A stretch of 64,000 bases of DNA from NCBI RefSeq assembly GCF_937616625.2, contig NC_065572.1:68446653-68510652 (forward strand), read 5' to 3'. Shown here piece after piece: positions 11,794 through 24,440 of this stretch (position 1 is its first letter; the number at the start of each line of letters is the position of its first letter). The translations under genes and the position numbers were made by a program. The notes beneath the pieces were generated by a model. The model did not search any database. It saw nothing but the letters and a program-made list of their open reading frames with translations, and had not been told where the DNA came from. The DNA comes from Mercurialis annua. Taxonomy: Eukaryota; Streptophyta; Magnoliopsida; Malpighiales; Euphorbiaceae.

Positions 11794-13036
11794 TTATTTT
11801 GAGGAAATTAGGCCCAACAACGTGAAAAGGCAAAATAATCTCAGCAACACGGTGCGGCTTTTCCGTTTGATGATCACACTCAGACCGGCCACCTCAAGAC
11901 CGGATCCAGCTTCACCGGAGCCATCAATAAGGAAAATTCCTTAGAGTTAAAACTCAGCTAATTAGCAATTGCAAAGTAACTAGTTTTACCTGTTTGAGGG
12001 CTTGAAGGGCGCCGCGATGGCGCACTTGACGAAGACGCCATCCCTGACGAAAAGCCAAAAAACCCTGTGGATACTCCTCGTATCTGAAGAGGTGGAGCGC
12101 AAATCGGAAGAAAATCTTGCAGATATGCTGGAGGGAATGTCTTAGAGTATTGTGGGGACAGATCCGGGGACCGAACCGGGGACCGACCCGGGGACCGGGA
12201 TGCATCAGGACTTGGACAAATGCGCGGCGGAGCTGTAACGTGTAAACCACCAGCATCGGCCAACTGGTTCTCTACGATATTCCCCAACTCGTGTAGACCG
12301 TAGGACCGCAGAACTTTCAATAGGGTAGTCCTCCCATCAACATCATCAACAGCTACTTCAGGAGGCTGCGGCGTTTGCGGATTGCTTGTAGACTGTTGAT
12401 ATTCTCTTCTAAAGGAAATCCTATGGATTAATTCAATTACATACATCGAAAAACCAAAAAGCACCAAAGTCTGATAGACATCGTAATATCTGAAAAAAAA
12501 AAACAAAAAATTAATATAAAAATTGCAAAGAAAAAGAATAAAGGCATATCAAATCCGTCGGAAGTTTCATTTCACTGTTAAGGAACAATTTAAATCCATG
12601 TCACTTACTCATGATCATTCGTCGGAAGTTTCATTTCACCCGGCGGCAAAACCCTAAGAGGAGGAGGAAGGTTGCAAAAATCAGCCGAAGGGACAGAACC
12701 ACTAGATGCAACCATCCATTTTTCAAAATTGATACGATCTGTCAGCTCCTCTTTGAGGTTAGTGAAGCCCAAATAAGTCAAAACCCGTTCGAGCGGAGGG
12801 GCGTTGATAATATCGGAACCGATCTGGCATTCTTCCTTAACAGTGACTGCTTTCAGCAAGCAAATGCGTAGATCCAGATGCTGTCTAAATTGCTTCACAT
12901 GATCAAATAACCCATAGTAGTCTAAGCTTACGCACAAATCATCAATCTTGAAAAGCAAACCCAATTAAAATAAATCGGAAAACATTAAAGAAGACAGAAC
13001 AAGAGAGACTGAATGCACTCACCAGCCGTCCGCCAT
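11794..13036 (-). CDS. Array gene copy 6
   Basis: Reads as intact. It is the sister of copy 5 by the shared upstream A variant and the silent exon 2 marker. The SP repeat reads SPGRSPVRSPDLSP, giving Gly 212 and Arg 217; Tyr at 116. Confidence 0.65.
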
Positions 13037-13218
13037 GAGAGAGAATAGGGTTTAGCAAATGAGAGAATAGGGTTTAAAATTCTCTCTTTTTTTTTGCCAA
13101 AAGAGAGAATAGGGATTAGCGAATTCCAGCTTTCTCTCACTTATGCCGGCAAATAAAAACAGGAAAAAGCAATATTTGTTTGGAGGGTGGGCTTTTTGTA
13201 GCCTTCGGCCCACCCAAT

Positions 13219-14447
13219 TTATTTTGAGGAAATTAGGCCCAACAACGTGAAAAGGCAAAATAATCTCAGCAACACGGTGCGGCTTTTCCGTTTGATGATC
13301 ACACTCAGACCGGCCACCTCAAGACCGGATCCAGCTTCACCGGAGCCATCAATAAGGAAAATTCCTTAGAGTTAAAACTCAGCTAATTAGCAATTGCAAA
13401 GTAACTAGTTTTACCTGTTTGAGGGCTTGAAGGGCGCCGCGATGGCGCACTTGACGAAGACGCCATCCCTGACGAAAAGCCAAAAAACCCTGTGGATACT
13501 CCTCGTATCTGAAGAGGTGGAGCGCAAATCGGAAGAAAATCTTGCAGATATGCTGGAGGGAATGTCTTAGAGTATTGTGGGGACAGATCCGGGGACCGAA
13601 CCGGGGACCGGGATGCATCAGGACTTGGACAAATGCGCGGCGGAGCTGTAACGTGTAAACCACCAGCATCGGCCAACTGGTTCTCTACGATATTCCCCAA
13701 CTCGTGTAGACCGTAGGACCGCAGAACTTTCAATAGGGTAGTCCTCCCATCAACATCATCAACAGCTACTTCAGGAGGCTGCGGCGTTTGCGGATTGCTT
13801 GTAGACTGTTGATATTCTCTTCTAAAGGAAATCCTATGGATTAATTCAATTACATACATCGAAAAACCAAAAAGCACCAAAGTCTGATGGACATCGTAAT
13901 ATCTGAAAAAAAAACAAAAAATTAATATAAAAATTGCAAAGAAAAAGAATAAAGGCATATCAAATCCGTCGGAAGTTTCATTTCACTGTTAAGGAACAAT
14001 TTAAATCCATGTCACTTACTCATGATCATTCGTCGGAAGTTTCATTTCACCCGGCGGCAAAACCCTAAGAGGAGGAGGAAGGTTGCAAAAATCAGCCGAA
14101 GGGACAGAACCACTAGATGCTACCATCCATTTTTCAAAATTGATACGATCTGTCAGCTCCTCTTTGAGGTTAGTGAAGCCCAAATAAGTCAAAACCCGTT
14201 CGAGCGGAGGGGCGTTGATAATATCGGAACCGATCTGGCATTCTTCCTTAACAGTGACTGCTTTCAGCAAGCAAATGCGTAGATCCAGATGCTGTCTAAA
14301 TTGCTTCACATGATCAAATAACCCATAGTAGTCTAAGCTTACGCACAAATCATCAATCTTGAAAAGCAAACCCAATTAAAATAAATCGGAAAACATTAAA
14401 GAAGACAGAAGAAGAGAGACTGAATGCACTCACCAGCCGTCCGCCAT
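13219..14447 (-). CDS. Array gene copy 7
   Basis: Reads as intact, 321 residues, because only two 12-bp SP repeats are present (SPVRSPDLSP). It is the first copy with GAAGAAGAG instead of GAACAAGAG in intron 1, a marker shared with copies 8 and 9. The 5' leader has one extra T in its T-tract. Confidence 0.65.
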
Positions 14448-14630
14448 GAGAGAGAATAGGGTTTAGCAAATGAGAGAATAGGGTTTAAAATTCTCTCTTT
14501 TTTTTTTGCCAAAAGAGAGAATAGGGATTAGCGAATTCCAGCTTTCTCTCACTTATGCCGGCAAATAAAAACAGGACAACGCAATATTTGTTTGGAGGGT
14601 GGGCTTTTTGTAGCCTTCGGCCCACCCAAT

Positions 14631-15861
14631 TTATTTTGAGGAAATTAGGCCCAACAACGTGAAAAGGCAAAATAATCTCAGCAACACGGTGCGGCTTTTC
14701 CGTTTGATGATCACACTCAGACCGGCCACCTCAAGACCGGATCCAGCTTCACCGGAGCCATCAATAAGGAAAATTCCTTAGAGTTAAAACTCAGCTAATT
14801 AGCAATTGCAAAGTAACTAGTTTTACCTGTTTGAGGGCTTGAAGGGCGCCGCGATGGCGCACTTGACGAAGACGCCATCCCTGACGAAAAGCCAAAAAAC
14901 CCTGTGGATACTCCTCGTATCTGAAGAGGTGGAGCGCAAATCGGAAGAAAATCTTGCAGATATGCTGGAGGGAATGTCTTAGAGTATTGTGGGGACAGAT
15001 CCGGGGACAGAACCGGGGACCGGGATGCATCAGGACTTGGACAAATGCGCGGCGGAGCTGTAACGTGTAAACCACCAGCATCGGCCAACTGGTTCTCTAC
15101 GATATTCCCCAACTCGTGTAGACCGTAGGACCGCAGAACTTTCAATAGGGTAGTCCTCCCATCAACATCATCAACAGCTACTTCAGGAGGCTGCGGCGTT
15201 TGCGGATTGCTTGTAGACTGTTGATATTCTCTTCTAAAGGAAATCCTATGGATTAATTCAATTACATACATCGAAAAACCAAAAAGCACCAAAGTCTGAT
15301 GGACATCGTAATATCTGAAAAAAAAAAACAAAAAATTAATATAAAAATTGCAAAGAAAAAGAATAAAGGCATATCAAATCCGTCGGAAGTTTCATTTCAC
15401 TGTTAAGGAACAATTTAAATCCATGTCACTTACTCATGATCATTCGTCGGAAGTTTCATTTCACCCGGCGGCAAAACCCTAAGAGGAGGAGGAAGGTTGC
15501 AAAAATCAGCCGAAGGGACAGAACCACTAGATGCTACCATCCATTTTTCAAAATTGATACGATCTGTCAGCTCCTCTTTGAGGTTAGTGAAGCCCAAATA
15601 AGTCAAAACCCGTTCGAGCGGAGGGGCGTTGATAATATCGGAACCGATCTGGCATTCTTCCTTAACAGTGACTGCTTTCAGCAAGCAAATGCGTAGATCC
15701 AGATGCTGTCTAAATTGCTTCACATGATCAAATAACCCATAGTAGTCTAAGCTTACGCACAAATCATCAATCTTGAAAAGCAAACCCAATTAAAATAAAT
15801 CGGAAAACATTAAAGAAGACAGAAGAAGAGAGACTGAATGCACTCACCAGCCGTCCGCCAT
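14631..15861 (-). CDS. Array gene copy 8
   Basis: Reads as intact, 321 residues, with two SP repeats (SPVLSPDLSP). It shares the intron 1 GAAGAAGAG marker with copies 7 and 9, and the upstream CAACGCAAT variant with copies 3 and 7. Confidence 0.65.
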
Positions 15862-16043
15862 GAGAGAGAATAGGGTTTAGCAAATGAGAGAATAGGGTTT
15901 AAAATTCTCTCTTTTTTTTTGCCAAAAGAGAGAATAGGGATTAGCGAATTCCAGCTTTCTCTCACTTATGCCGGCAAATAAAAACAGGACAACGCAATAT
16001 TTGTTTGGAGGGTGGGCTTTTTGTAGCCTTCGGCCCACCCAAT

Positions 16044-17285
16044 TTATTTTGAGGAAATTAGGCCCAACAACGTGAAAAGGCAAAATAATCTCAGCAACAC
16101 GGTGCGGCTTTTCCGTTTGATGATCACACTCAGACCGGCCACCTCAAGACCGGATCCAGCTTCACCGGAGCCATCAATAAGGAAAATTCCTTAGAGTTAA
16201 AACTCAGCTAATTAGCAATTGCAAAGTAACTAGTTTTACCTGTTTGAGGGCTTGAAGGGCGCCGCGATGGCGCACTTGACGAAGACGCCATCCCTGACGA
16301 AAAGCCAAAAAACCCTGTGGATACTCCTCGTATCTGAAGAGGTGGAGCGCAAATCGGAAGAAAATCTTGCAGATATGCTGGAGGGAATGTCTTAGAGTAT
16401 TGTGGGGACAGATCCGGGGACAGAACCGGGGACCGAACCGGGGACCGGGATGCATCAGGACTTGGACAAATGCGCGGCGGAGCTGTAACGTGTAAACCAC
16501 CAGCATCGGCCAACTGGTTCTCTACGATATTCCCCAACTCGTGTAGACCGTAGGACCGCAGAACTTTCAATAGGGTAGTCCTCCCATCAACATCATCAAC
16601 AGCTACTTCAGGAGGCTGCGGCGTTTGCGGATTGCTTGTAGACTGTTGATATTCTCTTCTAAAGGAAATCCTATGGATTAATTCCATTGCATACATCGAA
16701 AAACCAAAAAGCACCAAAGTCTGATAGACATCGTAATATCTGAAAAAAAAAACAAAAAATTAATATAAAAATTGCAAAGAAAAAGAATAAAGGCATATCA
16801 AATCCGTCGGAAGTTTCATTTCACTGTTAAGGAACAATTTAAATCCATGTCACTTACTCATGATCATTCGTCGGAAGTTTCATTTCACCCGGCGGCAAAA
16901 CCCTAAGAGGAGGAGGAAGGTTGCAAAAATCAGCCGAAGGGACAGAACCACTAGATGCTACCATCCATTTTTCAAAATTGATACGATCTGTCAGCTCCTC
17001 TTTGAGGTTAGTGAAGCCCAAATAAGTCAAAACCCGTTCGAGCGGAGGGGCGTTGATAATATCGGAACCGATCTGGCATTCTTCCTTAACAGTGACTGCT
17101 TTCAGCAAGCAAATGCGTAGATCCAGATGCTGTCTAAATTGCTTCACATGATCAAATAACCCATAGTAGTCTAAGCTTACGCACAAATCATCAATCTTGA
17201 AAAGCAAACCCAATTAAAATAAATCGGAAAACATTAAAGAAGACAGAAGAAGAGAGACTGAATGCACTCACCAGCCGTCCGCCAT
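16044..17285 (-). CDS. Array gene copy 9, mosaic
   Basis: Reads as intact, 325 residues. Intron 1 carries the marker of neighbours 7-8, but exon 3 carries AM at 128-129 and Tyr 116, otherwise found together only in copies 2-3, seven or so units away. The SP repeat is the right-hand type (SPVRSPVLSPDLSP). The unit therefore looks like a patchwork from conversion or unequal exchange. Confidence 0.65.
16415..16455 (-). repeat. Coding 12-bp minisatellite (shown for copy 9; present in all copies)
   Basis: Tandem 12-bp units, CGGTCCCCGGTT type, encode SPVR/SPVL/SPDL in exon 3. There are two units in copies 1, 2, 7, 8 and 21, and three in copies 3-6, 9-12 and 15-20. Because the unit is a multiple of three, the frame is kept. 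The same interval is where copies 13-14 suffered their deletion. Confidence 0.85.
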
Positions 17286-17467
17286 GAGAGAGAATAGGGT
17301 TTAGCAAATGAGAGAATAGGGTTTAAAATTCTCTCTTTTTTTTTGCCAAAAGAGAGAATAGGGATTAGCGAATTCCAGCTTTCTCTCACTTATGCCGGCA
17401 AATAAAAACAGGACAAAGCAATATTTGTTTGGAGGGTGGGCTTTTTGTAGCCTTCGGCCCACCCAAT

Positions 17468-18710
17468 TTATTTTGAGGAAATTAGGCCCAACAACGTGAA
17501 AAGGCAAAATAATCTCAGCAACACGGTGCGGCTTTTCCGTTTGATGATCACACTCAGACCGGCCACCTCAAGACCGGATCCAGCTTCACCGGAGCCATCA
17601 ATAAGGAAAATTCCTTAGAGTTAAAACTCAGCTAATTAGCAATTGCAAAGTAACTAGTTTTACCTGTTTGAGGGCTTGAAGGGCGCCGCGATGGCGCACT
17701 TGACGAAGACGCCATCCCTGACGAAAAGCCAAAAAACCCTGTGGATACTCCTCGTATCTGAAGAGGTGGAGCGCAAATCGGAAGAAAATCTTGCAGATAT
17801 GCTGGAGGGAATGTCTTAGAGTATTGTGGGGACAGATCCGGGGACAGAACCGGGGACCGAACCGGGGACCGGGATGCATCAGGACTTGGACAAATGCGCG
17901 GCGGAGCTGTAACGTGTAAACCACCAGCATCGGCCAACTGGTTCTCTACGATATTCCCCAACTCGTGTAGACCGTAGGACCGCAGAACTTTCAATAGGGT
18001 AGTCCTCCCATCAACATCATCAACAGCTACTTCAGGAGGCTGCGGCGTTTGCGGATTGCTTGTAGACTGTTGATATTCTCTTCTAAAGGAAATCCTATGG
18101 ATTAATTCAATTACATACATCGAAAAACCAAAAAGCACCAAAGTCTGATGGACATCGTAATATCTGAAAAAAAAAAACAAAAAATTAATATAAAAATTGC
18201 AAAGAAAAAGAATAAAGGCATATCAAATCCGTCGGAAGTTTCATTTCACTGTTAAGGAACAATTTAAATCCATGTCACTTACTCATGATCATTCGTCGGA
18301 AGTTTCATTTCACCCGGCGGCAAAACCCTAAGAGGAGGAGGAAGGTTGCAAAAATCAGCCGAAGGGACAAAACCACTAGATGCTACCATCCATTTTTCAA
18401 AATTGATACGATCTGTCAGCTCCTCTTTGAGGTTAGTGAAGCCCAAATAAGTCAAAACCCGTTCGAGCGGAGGGGCGTTGATAATATCGGAACCGATCTG
18501 GCATTCTTCCTTAACAGTGACTGCTTTCAGCAAGCAAATGCGTAGATCCAGATGCTGTCTAAATTGCTTCACATGATCAAATAACCCATAGTAGTCTAAG
18601 CTTACGCACAAATCATCAATCTTGAAAAGCAAACCCAATTAAAATAAATCGGAAAACATTAAAGAAGACAGAACAAGAGAGACTGAATGCACTCACCAGC
18701 CGTCCGCCAT
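17468..18710 (-). CDS. Array gene copy 10
   Basis: Reads as intact. It shares S82F with copy 11 only (plus-strand GGGACAAAACC near 18364). Exon 3 is otherwise consensus with Gly at 256 and three SP repeats. Confidence 0.65.
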
Positions 18711-18893
18711 GAGAGAGAATAGGGTTTAGCAAATGAGAGAATAGGGTTTAAAATTCTCTCTTTTTTTTTTGCCAAAAGAGAGAATAGGGATTAGCGAATT
18801 CCAGCTTTCTCTCACTTATGCCGGCAAATAAAAACAGGACAAAGCAATATTTGTTTGGAGGGTGGGCTTTTTGTAGCCTTCGGCCCACCCAAT

Positions 18894-20135
18894 TTATTTT
18901 GAGGAAATTAGGCCCAACAACGTGAAAAGGCAAAATAATCTCAGCAACACGGTGCGGCTTTTCCGTTTGATGATCACACTCAGACCGGCCACCTCAAGAC
19001 CGGATCCAGCTTCACCGGAGCCATCAATAAGGAAAATTCCTTAGAGTTAAAACTCAGCTAATTAGCAATTGCAAAGTAACTAGTTTTACCTGTTTGAGGG
19101 CTTGAAGGGCGCCGCGATGGCGCACTTGACGAAGACGCCATCCCTGACGAAAAGCAAAAAAACCCTGTGGATACTCCTCGTATCTGAAGAGGTGGAGCGC
19201 AAATCGGAAGAAAATCTTGCAGATATGCTGGAGGGAATGTCTTAGAGTATTGTGGGGACAGATCCGGGGACAGAACCGGGGACCGAACCGGGGACCGGGA
19301 TGCATCAGGACTTGGACAAATGCGCGGCGGAGCTGTAACGTGTAAACCACCAGCATCGGCCAACTGGTTCTCTACGATATTCCCCAACTCGTGTAGACCG
19401 TAGGACCGCAGAACTTTCAATAGGGTAGTCCTCCCATCAACATCATCAACAGCTACTTCAGGAGGCTGCGGCGTTTGCGGATTGCTTGTAGACTGTTGAT
19501 ATTCTCTTCTAAAGGAAATCCTATGGATTAATTCAATTACATACATCGAAAAACCAAAAAGCACCAAAGTCTGATGGACATCGTAATATCTGAAAAAAAA
19601 AACAAAAAATTAATATAAAAATTGCAAAGAAAAAGAATAAAGGCATATCAAATCCGTCGGAAGTTTCATTTCACTGTTAAGGAACAATTTAAATCCATGT
19701 CACTTACTCATGATCATTCGTCGGAAGTTTCATTTCACCCGGCGGCAAAACCCTAAGAGGAGGAGGAAGGTTGCAAAAATCAGCCGAAGGGACAAAACCA
19801 CTAGATGCTACCATCCATTTTTCAAAATTGATACGATCTGTCAGCTCCTCTTTGAGGTTAGTGAAGCCCAAATAAGTCAAAACCCGTTCGAGCGGAGGGG
19901 CGTTGATAATATCGGAACCGATCTGGCATTCTTCCTTAACAGTGACTGCTTTCAGCAAGCAAATGCGTAGATCCAGATGCTGTCTAAATTGCTTCACATG
20001 ATCAAATAACCCATAGTAGTCTAAGCTTACGCACAAATCATCAATCTTGAAAAGCAAACCCAATTAAAATAAATCGGAAAACATTAAAGAAGACAGAACA
20101 AGAGAGACTGAATGCACTCACCAGCCGTCCGCCAT
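18894..20135 (-). CDS. Array gene copy 11
   Basis: Reads as intact. It carries S82F (shared with copy 10) and G256C (shared with copy 12). The staggered sharing means that copies 10-12 arose by overlapping duplications or exchange inside the unit. Confidence 0.65.
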
Positions 20136-20317
20136 GAGAGAGAATAGGGTTTAGCAAATGAGAGAATAGGGTTTAAAATTCTCTCTTTTTTTTTGCCAAA
20201 AGAGAGAATAGGGATTAGCGAATTCCAGCTTTCTCTCACTTATGCCGGCAAATAAAAACAGGACAAAGCAATATTTGTTTGGAGGGTGGGCTTTTTGTAG
20301 CCTTCGGCCCACCCAAT

Positions 20318-21558
20318 TTATTTTGAGGAAATTAGGCCCAACAACGTGAAAAGGCAAAATAATCTCAGCAACACGGTGCGGCTTTTCCGTTTGATGATCA
20401 CACTCAGACCGGCCACCTCAAGACCGGATCCAGCTTCACCGGAGCCATCAATAAGGAAAATTCCTTAGAGTTAAAACTCAGCTAATTAGCAATTGCAAAG
20501 TAACTAGTTTTACCTGTTTGAGGGCTTGAAGGGCGCCGCGATGGCGCACTTGACGAAGACGCCATCCCTGACGAAAAGCAAAAAAACCCTGTGGATACTC
20601 CTCGTATCTGAAGAGGTGGAGCGCAAATCGGAAGAAAATCTTGCAGATATGCTGGAGGGAATGTCTTAGAGTATTGTGGGGACAGATCCGGGGACAGAAC
20701 CGGGGACCGAACCGGGGACCGGGATGCATCAGGACTTGGACAAATGCGCGGCGGAGCTGTAACGTGTAAACCACCAGCATCGGCCAACTGGTTCTCTACG
20801 ATATTCCCAACCTCGTGTAGACCGTAGGACCGTAGAACTTTCAATAGGGTAGTCCTCCCATCAACATCATCAACAGCTACTTCAGGAGGCTGCGGCGTTT
20901 GCGGATTGCTTGTAGACTGTTGATATTCTCTTCTAAAGGAAATCCTATGGATTAATTCAATTACATACATCGAAAAACCAAAAAGCACCAAAGTCTGATG
21001 GACATCGTAATATCTGAAAAAAAAACAAAAAATTAATATAAAAATTGCAAAGAAAAAGAATAAAGGCATATCAAATCCGTCGGAAGTTTCATTTCACTGT
21101 TAAGGAACAATTTAAATCCATGTCACTTACTCATGATCATTCGTCGGAAGTTTCATTTCACCCGGCGGCAAAACCCTAAGAGGAGGAGGAAGGTTGCAAA
21201 AATCAGCCGAAGGGACAGAACCACTAGATGCTACCATCCATTTTTCAAAATTGATACGATCTGTCAGCTCCTCTTTGAGGTTAGTGAAGCCCAAATAAGT
21301 CAAAACCCGTTCGAGCGGAGGGGCGTTGATAATATCGGAACCGATCTGGCATTCTTCCTTAACAGTGACTGCTTTCAGCAAGCAAATGCGTAGATCCAGA
21401 TGCTGTCTAAATTGCTTCACATGATCAAATAACCCATAGTAGTCTAAGCTTACGCACAAATCATCAATCTTGAAAAGCAAACCCAATTAAAATAAATCGG
21501 AAAACATTAAAGAAGACAGAACAAGAGAGACTGAATGCACTCACCAGCCGTCCGCCAT
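20318..21558 (-). CDS. Array gene copy 12
   Basis: Reads as intact. It carries G256C like copy 11, a private L179V in the third helical module, and one private base change in the upstream region (ATGCAGGC near 21667). Confidence 0.65.
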
Positions 21559-21826
21559 GAGAGAGAATAGGGTTTAGCAAATGAGAGAATAGGGTTTAAA
21601 ATTCTCTCTTTTTTTTTGCCAAAAGAGAGAATAGGGATTAGCGAATTCCAGCTTTCTCTCACTTATGCAGGCAAATAAAAACAGGACAAAGCAATATTTG
21701 TTTGGAGGGTGGGCTTTTTGTAGCCTTCGGCCCACCCAATTTATTTTGAGGAAATTAGGCCCAACAACGTGAAAAGGCAAAATAATCTCAGCAACACGGT
21801 GCGGCTTTTCCGTTTGATGATCACAC

Positions 21827-22908
21827 TCAGACCGGCCACCTCAAGACCGGATCCAGCTTCACCGGAGCCATCAATAAGGAAAATTCCTTAGAGTTAAAAC
21901 TCAGCTAATTAGCAATTGCAAAGTAACTAGTTTTACCTGTTTGAGAGCTTGAAGGGCGCCGCGATGGCGCACTTGACGAAGACGCCATCCCTGACGAAAA
22001 GCCAAAAAACCCTGTGGATACTCCTCGTATCTGAAGACAAATGCGCGGACCGGGGACAGAACCGGGGACCGGGATGCATCAGGACTTGGACAAATGCGCG
22101 GCGGAGCTGTAACGTGTAAACCACCAGCATCGGCCAACTGGTTCTCTACGATATTCCCCAACTCGTGTAGACCGTAGGACCGCAGAACTTTCAATAGGGT
22201 AGTCCTCCCATCAACATCATCAACAGCTACTTCAGGAGGCTGCGGCGTTTGCGGATTGCTTGTAGACTGTTGATATTCTCTTCTAAAGGAAATCCTATGG
22301 ATTAATTCAATTACATACATCGAAAAACCAAAAAGCACCAAAGTCTGATGGACATCGTAATATCTGGAAAAAAAACAAAAAATTAATATAAAAATTGCAA
22401 AGAAAAAGAATAAAGGCATATCAAATCCGTCGGAAGTTTCATTTCACTGTTAAGGAACAATTTAAATCCATGTCACTTACTCATGATCATTCGTCGGAAG
22501 TTTCATTTCACCCGGCGGCAAAACCCTAAGAGGAGGAGGAAGGTTGCAAAAATCAGCCGAAGGGACAGAACCACTAGATGCTACCATCCATTTTTCAAAA
22601 TTGATACGATCTGTCAGCTCCTCTTTGAGGTTAGTGAAGCCCAAATAAGTCAAAACCCGTTCGAGCGGAGGGGCGTTGATAATATCGGAACCGATCTGGC
22701 ATTCTTCCTTAACAGTGACTGCTTTCAGCAAGCAAATGCGTAGATCCAGATGCTGTCTAAATTGCTTCACATGATCAAATAACCCATAGTAGTCTAAGCT
22801 TACGCACAAATCATCAATCTTGAAAAGCAAACCCAATTAAAATAAATCGGAAAACATTAAAGAAGACAGAACAAGAGAGACTGAATGCACTCACCAGCCG
22901 TCCGCCAT
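21827..22908 (-). CDS. Array gene copy 13, deletion variant with a new C-terminus
   Basis: Exon 3 (21937-22363) is 73 bp shorter than in normal copies. The deleted stretch is replaced by a 12-bp filler, ACAAATGCGCGG, also present about 50-60 bp away in the same exon (near 22091). The frame shifts after SPVLSPVRAF into a second open frame (FRYEEYPQGFLAFRQGW onward), splices at the usual site in a new phase and ends at TGA 21829-21827, predicting 272 residues. It lacks the usual C-terminal tail. It could be a functional variant or simply a damaged copy. Confidence 0.5.
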
Positions 22909-23176
22909 GAGAGAGAATAGGGTTTACCAAATGAGAGAATAGGGTTTAAAATTCTCTCTTTTTTTTTGCCAAAAGAGAGAATAGGGATTAGCGAATTCCA
23001 GCTTTCTCTCACTTATGCCGGCAAATAAAAACAGGACAAAGCAATATTTGTTTGGAGGGTGGGCTTTTTGTAGCCTTCGGCCCACCCAATTTATTTTGAG
23101 GAAATTAGGCCCAACAACGTGAAAAGGCAAAATAATCTCAGCAACACGGTGCGGCTTTTCCGTTTGATGATCACAC

Positions 23177-24258
23177 TCAGACCGGCCACCTCAAGACCGG
23201 ATCCAGCTTCACCGGAGCCATCAATAAGGAAAATTCCTTAGAGTTAAAACTCAGCTAATTAGCAATTGCAAAGTAACTAGTTTTACCTGTTTGAGGGCTT
23301 GAAGGGCGCCGCGATGGCGCACTTGACGAAGACGCCATCCCTGACGAAAAGCCAAAAAACCCTGTGGATACTCCTCGTATCTGAAGACAAATGCGCGGAC
23401 CGGGGACAGAACCGGGGACCGGGATGCATCAGGACTTGGACAAATGCGCGGCGGAGCTGTAACGTGTAAACCACCAGCATCGGCCAACTGGTTCTCTATG
23501 ATATTCCCCAACTCGTGTAGACCGTAGGACCGCAGAACTTTCAATAGGGTAGTCCTCCCATCAACATCATCAACAGCTACTTCAGGAGGCTGCGGCGTTC
23601 GCGGATTGCTTGTAGACTGTTGATATTCTCTTCTAAAGGAAATCCTATGGATTAATTCAATTACATACATCGAAAAACCAAAAAGCACCAAAGTCTGATG
23701 GACATCGTAATATCTGAAAAAAAAACAAAAAATTAATATAAAAATTGCAAAGAAAAAGAATAAAGGCATATCAAATCCGTCGGAAGTTTCATTTCACTGT
23801 TAAGGAACAATTTAAATCCATGTCACTTACTCATGATCATTCGTCGGAAGTTTCATTTCACCCGGCGGCAAAACCCTAAGAGGAGGAGGAAGGTTGCAAA
23901 AATCAGCCGAAGGGACAGAACCACTAGATGCTACCATCCATTTTTCAAAATTGATACGATCTGTCAGCTCCTCTTTGAGGTTAGTGAAGCCCAAATAAGT
24001 CAAAACCCGTTCGAGCGGAGGGGCGTTGATAATATCGGAACCGATCTGGCATTCTTCCTTAACAGTGACTGCTTTCAGCAAGCAAATGCGTAGATCCAGA
24101 TGCTGTCTAAATTGCTTCACATGATCAAATAACCCATAGTAGTCTAAGCTTACGCACAAATCATCAATCTTGAAAAGCAAACCCAATTAAAATAAATCGG
24201 AAAACATTAAAGAAGACAGAACAAGAGAGACTGAATGCACTCACCAGCCGTCCGCCAT
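23177..24258 (-). CDS. Array gene copy 14, same deletion variant
   Basis: It has the same 73-bp loss and filler as copy 13, with exon 3 at 23287-23713, so the two come from one event followed by unit duplication. Private changes are Q149R and V183I. The predicted product is 272 residues with the shifted C-terminus. Confidence 0.5.
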
Positions 24259-24440
24259 GAGAGAGAATAGGGTTTAGCAAATGAGAGAATAGGGTTTAAA
24301 ATTCTCTCTTTTTTTTTGCCAAAAGAGAGAATAGGGATTAGCGAATTCCAGCTTTCTCTCACTTATGCCGGCAAATAAAAACAGGACAAAGCAATATTTG
24401 TTTGGAGGGTGGGCTTTTTGTAGCCTTCGGCCCACCCAAT

